Assembly: GCF_037975245.1 (NCBI RefSeq)
Contig: NC_092576.1
Span: 37,842,111-37,906,110 of the forward strand
DNA from: Apostichopus japonicus
Lineage: Eukaryota > Echinodermata > Holothuroidea > Aspidochirotida > Stichopodidae
Reading direction: 5' to 3'
DNA: 64,000 nt
Each line of letters starts with the position of its first letter. Positions within the stretch are counted from its first letter, which is position 1. The notes under the pieces are model-generated. The model was not told the origin of the DNA, made no database searches, and saw only the letters and a program-made list of their open reading frames with translations. Made by a program: the position numbers and the translations under genes. This document shows positions 50,701 to 64,000 of the stretch, one piece after another.

Positions 50701-51197
50701 GGAATTTAACAATCACTTGTTATACCACAATGATATTAAACTATTTTACTGTGCTGTGGCGATCATATATAATTAAACAGAAAAATCCTTCCAAGGTTGC
50801 AAAGTGTTTTATAGTAAATACATATTTACTGCAATTCAGCAAGTACCGAGATCCTTTGTTTCATTTTGATATTCGTTACTAATTGTTCTGTTTTATTGTA
50901 ACAATGTTGATACATGATCTTTTATTTACAGTATTTGAAACAATTCCAAATTGTTAAAGTGTAAGATAAGTTTAGCTCATCCCTGTGAGGGAATGTTCGG
51001 CGAATGTCGTAGTGACGGTAGGCCAGTGTGATCCTAAATGAAAATCCTGCAGGTAAAAATGTTTTTTTTTAATATATATTATATTTATATTAAAAAAATA
51101 GTTAACTTAGGTATAATTTATTGGGAGTCTTAAATGCATCGCATCGGTGAAGTTACTAAATGTACTTTGTTGATTCCAGTTTTATTCTGTTTTTCAG

Positions 51198-51253
51198 TTT
51201 TGTGGCCGAGTAATGCCTGTCATCTTGATCTCCAATCCGGTAAATGGAAGAAG
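51198..51253 (+). CDS. NLR gene, repeat-module exon D1
   Basis: 56 nt after acceptor TTTTTCAG (51197). Phase 1 in, it encodes V-LWPSNACHLDLQSGKWKK. It aligns with exon D2 (V-FWIPYGSS...LNLQSCRW), which is the main reason to call it. The end is less certain: the phase-0 donor AAG|GTTGGT is weak, and if it is not used the frame stops at TAG two codons later (51260-51262), which would give a shorter protein ending in this exon. A Ty3/gypsy derivative begins about 110 bp downstream. Confidence 0.65.
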
Positions 51254-51374
51254 GTTGGTTAGACTTTGGTTCTGTTAAATTAAATTTGCCTGGATCGGTT
51301 TTGTTTCCGTGTGTTTGTGTGCATGTGGAGTTGGAGGATGGGGGGGGGGGGGAGGGGGTATTGTTACGAGGGCC

Positions 51375-51700
51375 AATGGCAGGAAAACATGTGCTAGGAT
51401 TCTAAAACATTTTTGGTGGCCCAAAATCCGGAGTGATGTGGCTGATTACTGTAGGTCGTGCCATACATGTCAGGTGGTTGGGAAGCCCAACCAGAAAATA
51501 CCGCCTGCACCTATGAAGCCAATCCTTTCTTTTGATGAGCCTTTTGGTAGAGTCATTATTGATTGCGTTGGTCCTCTCCCTAAAACAAAATCAGGTAGAG
51601 AAAATTTGGAGCAAGGTCCAGCCAAAATGAAACAATGGTATGACAAAAATGCAAAGAACAGAGTGTTCAAACCAGGAATTATTCAACTATTGAAAAGGAA
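51375..51700 (+). pseudogene. Ty3/gypsy integrase fragment
   Basis: The frame gives RKTCARILKHFWWPKIRSDV with the zinc-binding CRSCHTCQ, then FGRVIIDCVGPLPKTKSGRE, the start of the catalytic core with its first Asp. It then jumps to AKMKQWYDKNAKNRVFKPG, a motif normally found after the core near the C-terminus. The middle of the catalytic core, with the remaining acidic residues, is deleted, so it cannot be an active integrase. Confidence 0.8.
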
Positions 51701-51931
51701 TGTCTTGCACTCCTGTTATCACTGCAACGTTTCGATATATATTTGCATACTACTGTCTACCCTGTGCTTGTGTTTACTGATCATAATCTTCTCAATTTCA
51801 TACATAGAATGTAGAATAAGAATCAGAGATTAATGAGATGGAGTTTAATTTTACAAGAGTACAATCTTGATGTAAAGCACATAAAAGGAAAAGACAATGT
51901 GATGGCTGATGCGTTGTCCAGATTCACATGA
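51676..51931 (+). pseudogene. Ty3/gypsy RNase H / connection fragment placed after integrase
   Basis: In another frame from the integrase, the sequence reads YSTIEKECLALLLSLQRFD, then VLVFTDHNLLNFIHRM, a TAG stop, and NQRLMRWSLILQEYNLDV followed by KHIKGKDNVMADALSRF and a stop. This is the familiar end of the RT-RNase H region of Ty3/gypsy pol, which should lie upstream of integrase. One internal stop. Confidence 0.8.
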
Positions 51932-52148
51932 ATTTATTGTATATAAGACAAGACAAAGATAACGTCACTATACATGTGTATAAAGAACACTCAGAATTAT
52001 TTATTATGCATAACTTAAAAGTTGTTTGATAAATATTTAACGAAAATTTGTTCAAGTGTAACAAAGTTAGAATATGTGATAAGATATAGCAGAATGTAAG
52101 AGATTATAAAGTTTTCATTACATTCAAACTTTCCTTTAAGGGGGAGGG

Positions 52149-53248
52149 TGTTACGAGGGCCCATTGTAGCTTAACGCTAGTCACTGCTAGTGAGGAACCT
52201 AATGTTATAATATAGAAAGTATTTGAAATTGCCTACGTGATAAATCAATATTTGAGAAATTAGGTCGGGTTACCGTGTCAGAATGTTATGATACCCGATT
52301 GTTCTGGTATATTCCTTGTGATGACACGCTGGTCTCGGGTTAACTTCGGTTTACGTGAAATCGCGTGTAAGCTGTGCACACATCTTGGCGGATTCTCTGC
52401 AATGTTCGCGAGATGTGCAAAGGACTTCCGCGAATAGAGAAACTGGGTCGAGTTGTTACTCAGCTGTATCAAGAAGGTTCTAGATGATTCTTGACATGGC
52501 GAATCGTATAAAAACCCGCCCAGATCGGAGAGTTTCTCAGTTTCTGAACGAATACAAGCAACGACACAGATTATACCATTCTTCTGTATATCGTCAGTGC
52601 TCAACTGCCAGTAGTTTCTGAGGGATTGAGATATCGATACCAAGATTGATTCTACACTTCCATTCATAAGTTTGAAGAGGACTTTGCTGTGAAACTACAG
52701 TGTTCCAGTCGTTATTTCGGAGAAGGTGAAGAATTTCTGTCTCCGTTGAGGAAGTTCGTTACGCCAGGAGTTGGTGGCTATAAAGCTGATTTTGGACTGA
52801 TTCTGGTAATATTTAGTCGGCGAGAAGTTCGACTTGTGCTTCACTCTACTGTGGCTGGAAGTCCGTCTTCTATTTTAGAGCATCGCCGGAAAGAAGGTGA
52901 CTGCTGTTTCTGGGATCGCGAGAAACTTCGTCGAGGTCCAGTGAATTTCGCGGTACAACGCACCGAGAATCGTCGTCATCAAGGTCGTGGCCACTGAGGG
53001 ATATTGCCGTTGGAAGAGACCAGCGTGTTTCAAAGTATATCCTATCTTGTTAAGTTTGTGAGTAATTTTCTATATGTTTGTGATTACCACTTGTTGTTGT
53101 TGGAGCAAACTGCATTGTTCAATATAGTTTACGTTCTCATTCAAATTCTCTAGACTCGTCAATTTGTCTGTGTTCCTTACGGAAACGAACCCAGGCTTGT
53201 GTCTCGTTAAAAATTAATTATCGAGACCTCTCGCATGCCAACGTAACA
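52149..53248 (+). repeat. 3' LTR of the Ty3/gypsy derivative
   Basis: 1100 bp from TGTTACG to CGTAACA. The terminal 7-bp inverted repeats are perfect. A TATA box (CGTATAAAAACCC) is near 52507-52519, consistent with an internal LTR promoter. It is preceded by a polypurine tract and followed by GTATG. Confidence 0.75.
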
Positions 53249-53716
53249 GTATGTAAACGAGGGAGGTAAAATATAATGACTATCCTGCTGATTATTTTTT
53301 CCTGAAACTTTTATGTATAACCTTTTCTGTTTTTTTTTTCTCTAATGTCTATCATGGGAAAGGTATGCGTATGAATACATATCAATCGTTTTTACTTGCA
53401 CTGATTTATTGATCCCGTACAAGACGACTGATCATCATGGCTATATAAAGCATGATAGTGTTTTGACATATTATATTTCAGATTTCAGGAGTTGGGTCCT
53501 TACACAAGTTATGTGTGTACTGTACACTGCGCCCATACATGTTACAACCACCTAGCCTCATCACACAGAACAGGAATCTCCATATATATATTAGTTATTA
53601 TTGTAAGGACTAGTAACGTGGGATTTGATTGTATATAATTTTCATAAATAGTTATTATTCTGTACCTTTGCATTTCTCATCTGTTTTTGCTAAAACAATG
53701 TTATCTTCTTTAACAG

Positions 53717-53836
53717 GCTGATGACGTTCAAACTATTATAGAGTTGTGCTCACAAAATGTAGTCATCAGTAACAAAGACACTGTGTCAGTACAGAGGACA
53801 GCCGTAGAGCTCCTGGTGAAAGCGTCCAGTCATAAT
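53717..53836 (+). CDS. NLR gene, repeat-module exon A2
   Basis: Exactly 40 codons, phase 0 at both ends, acceptor TTTAACAG and donor AAT|GTAAGT. It encodes ADDVQTIIELCSQNVVISNK then a VQRTAVELLVKASSHN helix. It is a clear copy of the C-terminal end of the NACHT exon (IRTTVTELCAEKVIIGDDG... and VQLLQIASSHD), so A was duplicated and here stands as its own exon. It is probably helical. Confidence 0.85.
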
Positions 53837-54360
53837 GTAAGTACACCGTCAATGGATCATGTGAGTACGAAATCTAATATAACATAATCCCTCCCGACCA
53901 CATTATTTTGAGGAAGATAACATAATGAAAAATGTTTACCCTTGATTAATATTGAATTGTGTCTATTAACAAAGAATACAGTCAAGTCTCACCATAAACA
54001 TTCAACAAATATAAAAAATAATAACAAGTATTCATGAATATCCCTGTTTCTCCCTCTAATTGTCTGTATTTAATGGAATGAGTCAATACCACAACTCACC
54101 TTCCTCTCAAAAGTAAACTATTCACCTCCCTACAACCCTTAGCTAAAACATCAAAAATACATATCACTTCACTCAAACCCGTCATGGGGTACAGTTTAAA
54201 CATTTAACTGAAACCGTGGCTATGATTTGGTAACGTTAAACACAAAGCAGTCTTCCTCAATCATTAATATGGTACAACTTATTTTTAAAATAAATAAAAT
54301 AATACTTTCACTATATAAAAATCAATAAATTTACAAGACTAGAAACCCATTGCTACCCCC

Positions 54361-54372
54361 CCCCCCTTGGTC
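54361..54372 (+). repeat. Representative of many C or G homopolymer runs in the gene's introns
   Basis: Runs of 9-15 C or G occur at about 39740, 43386, 45374, 46163, 51340, 54358, 55645 and 58790. They are frequent for so AT-rich a background and may be places of assembly error. Confidence 0.7.
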
Positions 54373-56123
54373 ATGAAAGTGTCACTCAACTTGTATTTAC
54401 TAAAGAGTAACCAACCTTGATATAAATATCTTTAAATAACCAACCTACCACTCCCTCGTATGTTACCCTCGTCGTGAAATGGAAACTCCTGAATCGTCTA
54501 CTGTGTGTGATAACGATGATGAACAGAGATCAAATAAGTATTGATAATTAAACCACACTGAAAATAAACAAAAAATATCAAGTGTTTGTAAAACAAAATA
54601 AAAATAATAATAATAATAATCATCATCATAATATTAATACAATGTCACCCTCCTCTTATAAAATTAATATGAATATATGTAAATAATGTCAGACCAATTG
54701 CTGTCATGACTAGATTTCCTTCATCTGCCTTGATGGAAATTTGTGTCTTCAAAGTAAACAGTTAACAACATATTTTACGAATTGTTTTGATATGCTTAAT
54801 AAACAAATGACTGTAAAATCGCTTGCAAGTCTTTTGTAATTGTTGTCAAAACAAACGACAATGATATAGCGCTGCACTATAAATAAAATTTGAAGAAAAA
54901 AAATGTTTAAAGTCAGGAGTAAATATACATATTAAGGTAAATAATAACAAATGTTTGTATACAAAGGATTAATGGATACCTCATTTCAGACAAAAGGAAC
55001 GATTATAGCTTTGAAATAAATTACAACTGCTGCTACCATTATTCACCTTTACAATTCTTGACTTGTAGGCAAAGGAATTTATAAAAAAAAATGTTTACTT
55101 AGTAAACAACAACAACTTATTTACGCGTTGTTTCAATATAATTCAGCAATAAATAATAATTGTATATCACAATGTGTTTTAATACTCCAAACGCAAGTAC
55201 AAATATAAATATCTGTACTAACCATTGAACTCACCACCCTTGATTTGTAGTCAAAACAGATAAACAAATTATATTTAAAAGTAAACAACATAAATTAATT
55301 ACCCGAGTATATATATTCTTCATCAACAAATAAAATGATATCGTTGTATTGTCTTTAAACAGCAAGGTATACAGTTCCACCCTTGTTCCAAACAAATAAT
55401 TACATTAAAATAAGTTACACATATTGACTACATAACTCATTGCTTCAACTGCCCCCATCCTAACTCTTTAAGGATAATACATAGACATATTTATGAAACA
55501 ACAGTAAACAACATTAATAAACACGTTGTAATGATATTCTTCAACTACAAACAATACAAATAATTTAAGATATTCTTTCATCTTTTCTAAATTTAACGCA
55601 AAGTATCCTGAAAGATAAAAAATTCTTCTTTCATTCCCGCCCTCCCCCCCCCCCCAAATAAAATATATATAGATATATACATAGTGATAAATAGCAAAAC
55701 AGGATCTGATTGTGAAATTAATATCTCCATAAAACTACATTTAATATAAAACACAGAACAAAATAAATATTTTTAATAATAACAATAGATCAGTTAGAAA
55801 CAAAATATGTGTTAAACTTTAAACACTGATAAATCCGTTTTCTTCAGATTTCAAACTCACCGTAAAATACAAATAATATTTAATATGTATAAGCGGTCTA
55901 CATGCTCCCCTACCCTAAAGTACCCATCCTTACCCCTACCACACCCATCTCAACCCAGTACGACACCCATCGGTCTATTTATCTCTCGCCCTTCGCACAA
56001 TAACAATATAACATTTACGAGTGTTAACCATATCCACGCCCTCCCCAGCACTAAGTCACCCTACTAATACCCCGACCAAATATCACTTTTTCAAAAATGC
56101 CTAAACCAACTTTCTGTATACTG

Positions 56124-56154
56124 GACCAGTCTCGAATCGCATTCGAGACTGGTC
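56124..56154. repeat. Perfect 14-bp-arm hairpin
   Basis: GACCAGTCTCGAAT, loop CGC, ATTCGAGACTGGTC. Located in the intron between exons A2 and B2. Confidence 0.9.
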
Positions 56155-56615
56155 GAGTGTATAGAGAGGAGAATTGCTTCAGAATCGAAATGTTAGACAA
56201 ACACTGGTTTGTTGCCGTGACAATCATGGAGTCATTTATTAAAAGAAATGAAGACATGGTGTAACGTTGCCATGAGTATGTGCATATATGTTTGACAAAG
56301 AAATGTTCCAAATTGCAAAAGAATACTGTACAGTATATAAAGCCTACTTGTAGTACTGTATTTGTTTCACACACACCGAGTCTCAATACCCACTGTACGT
56401 ATTTCTTAAATCATCTAGGTAAATACTACGAGTAACATGAATGACTTAGGGATCAATTTTGAGCTAGAGTCAATTTCAGCAACCTTATCGAGGTGCTTCA
56501 ACGAAGAACCGAAGCGCAAAGCGTCAAATGATGACACTATAACAGAAGAAACCTTGTCGCTAAGCCTAACAAAAACGTAACCACTACTACTATAGTCAGT
56601 AGGGCAAAGTTCTCT

Positions 56616-56686
56616 GATGACGTCATCGAGAAGGGCTGAGCGGACCTCGGCTATCGCCTCCGCTCAGCCTCCTCGATGACGTCATC
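56616..56686. promoter_or_regulatory. 71-bp inverted repeat with two CRE-type sites
   Basis: Outer arms GATGACGTCATCGAG (56616-56630) and CTCGATGACGTCATC (56672-56686) pair perfectly. Inner arms GCTGAGCGGA and TCCGCTCAGC also pair. Each outer arm holds the full palindromic TGACGTCA bound by CREB/ATF bZIP proteins. It lies about 280 bp before exon B2. Regulatory function is inference; it may equally be a foldback transposon end. Confidence 0.55.
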
Positions 56687-56967
56687 ATCGGTCTCAAATC
56701 AAATTTAAGACCGGTTCCCCTCGTATTTATCCCCTAAATACAAATAAAATAAAACAAACTTTAGAAATAAAGTTACCCTTTTTGAACAAACTCAAACCAC
56801 TAGTTATTATATATTCTACAAAACAACAAGAGACTATGATTAAACTAAACAAACTATCATTTGATTGATATGAATTTAAACAATTATGAAGTTAATACTA
56901 CTAAGTTGATTTATCATGTAAACAAACATGATGATATTAATTATATTCATTACTTTCCTTTCTTCAG

Positions 56968-57176
56968 ATTCCCATATACTGTGTGAATCTAGGCTTTTCC
57001 TTTAGTAAGATTGATGAAGATGGGAACATCATCCTCTCCTCTGGTCTCTCTCTACCAATCCTAACATCAATAGAGATGATGCACATAAAGACAGAGGAAG
57101 GGAGAGAAATGAATAAACATGAAGTTAATGGAATATTAAACTATGTACAGCACTCTCAAAGATTTAAGCAACTGGA
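56968..57176 (+). CDS. NLR gene, repeat-module exon B2
   Basis: 209 nt, acceptor TTTCTTCAG, phase 0 in, phase 2 out (CTGGA|GTAAGT). It encodes IPIYCVNLGFSFSKIDEDGN, then IILSSGLSLPILTSIEMM, a charged linker and LNYVQHSQRFKQLE. Full-length match to exon B1 and to the broken copy at 9146-9353 on the minus strand. The reading frame closes at TAA only beyond the donor. Confidence 0.85.
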
Positions 57177-57605
57177 GTAAGTATAATTAATAGTAATATA
57201 TAATATAAGTCATTAATTAAATAACTACTTGATACTAATGGTGTAAACAAGAAAAGAATTATTGATATAGTTATATTTAGTAGTTGTTGAGGGTTGTTTA
57301 ATAATAGATTTAGATAAATGTAGAAGTTAAACAAAACGAATGAAAAAGAAATTAGATAAAGAAATGACCTTACAATGACGGAACACTCATCAGGTAATGG
57401 ATATGATTAATGGGAGAGTAAAATAGAGACAAAATGAGAAAGAAACACATAGAATTGACCTATAAATTCTTCAAAAGAATGAAATTTGTTTAAATAAAGA
57501 CATACGAGGCCCTAGCTTACACTTAATAATAACATATCTCATTGAAATTATAATAATAAAAAAGTAGGATATAATCATATCAATAAATGAGGCATCATTA
57601 CTGCA

Positions 57606-58016
<411 letters not shown>

Positions 58017-59420
58017 GCCAAAAGGAACCCAAAGTAAATATGTACTCACTTCGATCATTTAGATTAACCAAAAGAAATTTAATGAGATATAAAAGGGAAG
58101 GGGGAAAATGCTCAATGTGTTATCAGGACTCTTTTACTTCATAATTAATATATGAATAAACTGATAATTAATGCACATTGATATTTAAGTAAAAAACAAA
58201 CAGTGATATAAATTAACAGGTTGTAATTTTCTTCAACCATTTATTTGGCACCCCTGTCAACTATATTACCATAAGTTTTCCCTTATCCGCCCCCTGCAAT
58301 AATGATGGACCACTCACCCCATTTCCTTAATCTATATTTATAACACTTGTTAATAACACATTTATCCCCACGCACTCCCTCCCCCGACCCCCCGCCCCCA
58401 CACACCCACAAACATACACATACTCAGCAAGGTCTCCTTCTGTCATACTATTATCGTCACTCTCTTCTGATCAACAACCTGTCTTCGACTCCTCCACTCC
58501 AACCCTTTGCTTCCTACCCCAACCTCTCCCCACCCACCCCAACCCATGCAACAAAAATATCTTGATTTATGCATATTATTAACCCACATAACATTACAGT
58601 CAATCCCCACACAGTAGAGACCAATCAAACAGTCTATATGTAAATAATACTCAAAATCACGTATATATTTTTCTCTTCTATTCTCATTGTTTGCAGTACA
58701 GTAGAAACAAACACAGTACATTGGTTTTTAGCTTGATATTTCAGATTTTACTGTAGGTGCTTTCTCACAGTGCAGTATTCTGCTCACCCCCCCCCCCCCC
58801 TTGTCACACACACACACCCTCCCCCCAACCTGCAAGGCCTATGACCCTTCCAAATCACTATATACTGTACATTGTGTTGTCGCAACATTTCCAGTTGCAA
58901 AAATTAGCCGTGTAATATATACCCTACACTGTACACATTTATATTATACATCTCTACGTTAAAAATTTCTTCTCTTTTCTACTCGGACAGTTCACAGTTT
59001 ATTTATCCTGAAAGTCTACTAACTTATTTCATCATATTTTTTCTCTTGCTAAAGTGGTACACTGACTGTACTGACACTTTCAATAGTTTAACATTTTCTT
59101 TCGTTCGATACCTGTCAATCAAATACTTGAACAATACAATGAAAATAAGTTGTGTTCAATGGAATAGACGGCGTGTCCTTAATAAAAACACCTTGAATTT
59201 ACTGACAAACAAGTACCTCGAGGTTGCCATGGATACGTCTAGACACTGTCTGGGTTTAAAATCGTTAGAAGGCCTTCGTGATGTGTGCAGTTTTTTGAAG
59301 TAGAATATGTTTAAAGTTTTTCTTTCCTTTTCCTTTTTGGAAAGTAATGGATAAAGACGAAAGAAAAGATAAGGCAATGAAGGTAATAGATAAGGATAAA
59401 GGAAACCAAAAGTGACACAG

Positions 59421-61513
<2,093 letters not shown>

Positions 61514-61835
61514 TGGGGTAATTAAGATGTGAAACTAATAGTGTAATTTATAGTTAATATTAATTTTGTTAAATTATCTCGCAAACATTGCTCAGCTGGT
61601 TATTATATGCGGTACATCACCGGAGAGTAATTATGTATAAAGCGCACGTCGTTAATGAAATACATAGAACAAGCTTTTACATCGTTCCGCCGGTACATAG
61701 TGTAGTAGGAAATGGAGATTAACAATGGTATCTCTTTTGATATGGTTATTTGAATCGAGCGTCTGATCATTATGGAGTCTCTGATTCTGTCTCTTTGTTA
61801 GCTAAATTTTCTTATCCTGTTTCTTTAATCATCAG

Positions 61836-61909
61836 GTTTGATTCCTGTCTGCTGCCGCCTTGTACATCGATGCATAATATTTTCAACTTGATATCAAAGA
61901 ACGTTAAAG
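61836..61909 (+). CDS. NLR gene, repeat-module exon C2
   Basis: 74 nt, acceptor AATCATCAG, donor AAAG|GTACAT, phase 2 in and phase 1 out, as in exon C1. It encodes E-FDSCLLPPCTSMHNIFNL then ISKNVK. Similarity to C1 is limited (F--C-LP--- and -KNV- at the end), but position, length and both phases fit. It lies about 320 bp after the end of the GAT satellite. Confidence 0.65.
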
Positions 61910-63849
61910 GTACATTATCGATAATTATTGATTGTTTAGTTATTGATTGATGACTATCTCTTGCCCTCTTCTGTACAGATTGTTGTTTCCTTTTCCTCTT
62001 GAAATTCAAGAAAATTTAAGATACAGTTTAGATCATGTTAATTCCGGCCAGTATAAGTCCATATCTTATATAAAAACATATGAAGAAAGATATTTAAGAA
62101 ATGAGTGACAAAAGCTGAGAAAGAGCTTTGGAACAATTTTAATACATCAGTTAAGTTTACTGTAATGTACTGAGCGTCCCGTACATTTACTTTCGCACAG
62201 AAAAAAAAGCAGAGATATCAAAGGATTACAGACATCAATAAAGCCTAGACCATGTACAGTACAATCAAATGGCTACTACATGGTATAACAGTGAGGGGAG
62301 CTTGAATATATTAACATTAACGAGATGTATCTCTCTCTCTCTCTGAAATAAGATAAGATAATGACGTGTTTTGAATGCCGATTAAATCGCTGTGGCAATT
62401 TTAAATATGATATGGGAAGGAGATGGGGGTCAGAGAGTAGTTGGTTAGTGAGAGTGAGGAATATATCACCCCGGCTACACATGTTTAATACAATGACATC
62501 CAAATAAACTTATCTGGTGCCCTAAATCTGATGCAAAAACTTTCAAAGTTACAACTGAAAACGTTCTAGACTAAATACAATAGTAACACCCTCGGTGTGG
62601 TTTGAAAAAAATAAAATAACATCATAATACAGAGTAAACACGTGAAATAATTCTCCTAGCGGTAAATTAAAGGAAGCAGTACCACCGGTAGTAAAACATG
62701 GTGAAAAGCAAACATAACACAAGTAAAATGTCGCTTGCTCATGTTTTTATTAGGATATTCCATATCATAGCGCTGATCAATTTACCGATGTCTGTCAATA
62801 AAGGATAATTCATTGTATGCAACCTTCACGCTTTAAGGACAAATGCTCAGGTAATATGATTGCTTTCTAATCGTTAACTTGTTTTTTGTTGTTGTCATCT
62901 GCAATGTTTTTATGAGCAATGTCAAAAATGTCAGAGAGAGATCTGAAACATGAAGTGAGATTAAACACGTCATTTCAGTTGTAATAACTTTAGATCTGGA
63001 AAAAGAATGTTATTAGACATAAACTCAAACTTGAATTCAAATTACTGGAAAACATACATTTACATATATCTGCTATCTTAATTTCAATAACTAACATAAA
63101 TAACACAAGTAAAATGCAATTAAATGCAGCTCTTTGTAAACTTGTAAAACTATAACAACCTAATAAGACTTTAATGAAAATGAGATAATAGACATGAGAT
63201 TTTGCACAATACATTTTTTTTTTTAAATGAACATTGCAAACACAATTTTTGTTTGCTTTATGATGCAAACATATATGCATTTCATTTACATTAAAGGATA
63301 GATGCTGACTATTTGCGAATATGTTTTAAATGTCTTCTCAATTTTCTAATAATGGCAACTTGGCCCTGCTAGTACTGTAAACATAGGTTAGTGTTGGATG
63401 CAACCATGACAGTTAATATATATAGTTCTGTGATATAGTTCTGTCGGTAACACATTTAGCTTTGGAGGAAAACACTGAGGAAAACGGATTGCTCCCTTTG
63501 GTCTTTCTTCTTGCACGTTTCATCAACCTTCAAGTAACCAGTCTTGTATTCAGACGAAACGAAATGGACTTAAACAATCAAAGGAAACTATCAAATTAGT
63601 TTCACTGACCGGTATGATAAACAAATTGTGTGAATTACTCAATTTAAAGTGTTACCTTTTGAATGAAACTAAACGGAACTCAACTGTTTATTGTGTATGT
63701 GTCATTAACTAAATCTATGAAAGTTTGACCAGATGCGAACAAAGATTATAACATTGAATAACATTGACCTCCGTTCTATCTCGTATCATCGTGTTTTGTT
63801 TGTTGCTATTGATTACGAACCCTAATCCTGCTTTATATTTATATTTTAG

Positions 63850-63947
63850 TTTTCTGGATTCCTTATGGATCAAGCGAAGGGTGCTACAAACTAAATCTCC
63901 AGTCTTGTCGTTGGGAGCTGATATTTGGACGTTCTATACTCTTCCCG
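63850..63947 (+). CDS. NLR gene, repeat-module exon D2
   Basis: 98 nt after acceptor ATATTTTAG, phase 1 in, phase 0 out at CCG|GTAATT. It encodes V-FWIPYGSSEGCYKLNLQS, CRWELIF and GRSILFP. The CY/CH-L-LQS-W pattern matches exon D1, but D2 is 14 codons longer. The phase-0 exit suggests another A or B unit beyond the window. If unspliced, the frame ends at TAA about 30 bases on. Confidence 0.65.
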
Positions 63948-64000
63948 GTAATTATCTCTTATTGTATATTTTAATAGGAACCCTTGATGGTTCAACTCAC

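Larger units (their letters stand above)
51362..53248 (+). mobile_element. Deleted and rearranged Ty3/gypsy LTR retrotransposon derivative
   Basis: The element begins TGTTACGAGGGCC, identical to the start of the 3' LTR, and ends with CGTAACA. It is flanked by GTAT on both sides (51358-51361 and 53249-53252), a target-site duplication. Almost all of the 5' LTR, gag, protease and reverse transcriptase are missing. Remaining pol parts are integrase then RNase H, the reverse of the normal order. A polypurine tract (AAGGGGGAGGG) sits directly before the 3' LTR. It lies in the intron between exons D1 and A2 in the sense orientation. Confidence 0.8.

Noticed and set aside
63850-63947. A phase-2 reading of this exon joined directly to exon B2
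   Set aside because: It is open, but the phase-1 reading (V-FWIPYGSS...LNLQSCRW) matches exon D1, and exon C2 at 61836 supplies the right phase between them.

Overview
The window is AT-rich animal DNA with long introns, many short-array repeats and decayed transposons. The only well-supported gene is a multi-exon NACHT (NLR-type) receptor. Large NLR families are known from echinoderms, amphioxus and cnidarians. Base composition, the tRNA-derived SINE and the style of the NACHT domain fit an echinoderm such as a sea cucumber or sea urchin best, but the sequence alone does not prove this. No rRNA, CRISPR array or bacterial-type operon was seen.

Layout. (1) 1-8560 and about 33400-40330 are two arms of one old inverted duplication. 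Each arm carries the same 91-nt first exon (M-P-G-K-K-K...) of an NLR gene, on the minus strand at 2306-2396 and on the plus strand at 39072-39162. The two genes therefore point away from each other. The left gene runs off the window start; the homologous NACHT exon should lie about 150 bp beyond base 1. The arms have since diverged through several insertions of about 0.3-1.8 kb, one of which has terminal inverted repeats. (2) 8560-33400 is a gene-poor spacer. It holds a broken copy of an NLR repeat exon (9146-9353, minus), fragments of non-LTR retrotransposons, two or three non-autonomous DNA elements, satellites and hairpin clusters. It also has one weak candidate first exon of a SAM-domain protein (16585-16648, minus). 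(3) 39072-63947 is the plus-strand NLR gene. I can trace nine exons with compatible splice phases: first exon, NACHT exon (40480-41996), B1 46878-47089, C1 49652-49728, D1 51198-51253, A2 53717-53836, B2 56968-57176, C2 61836-61909 and D2 63850-63947. Joined, they give 2454 nt (818 codons) with no internal stop, and the gene continues past the right edge.

How the parts work together. The NACHT exon has Walker A, Walker B and winged-helix-like signatures of a nucleotide-driven oligomerising switch. Its last 40 or so residues match exon A2. Downstream, the set A-B-C-D occurs twice with the same boundary phases (0, 2, 1, 0). The C-terminal, presumed sensing, region is thus built from a duplicated four-exon module whose ends are both phase 0, so whole units can be added or lost without breaking frame. 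Introns carry a shuffled Ty3/gypsy derivative with an intact target-site duplication, a SINE, a 0.4-kb TA array, a 2.1-kb GAT-rich higher-order satellite and a perfect-arm hairpin with two CRE-type sites. All readings were made by eye; percent identities and family names marked as inference need alignment.
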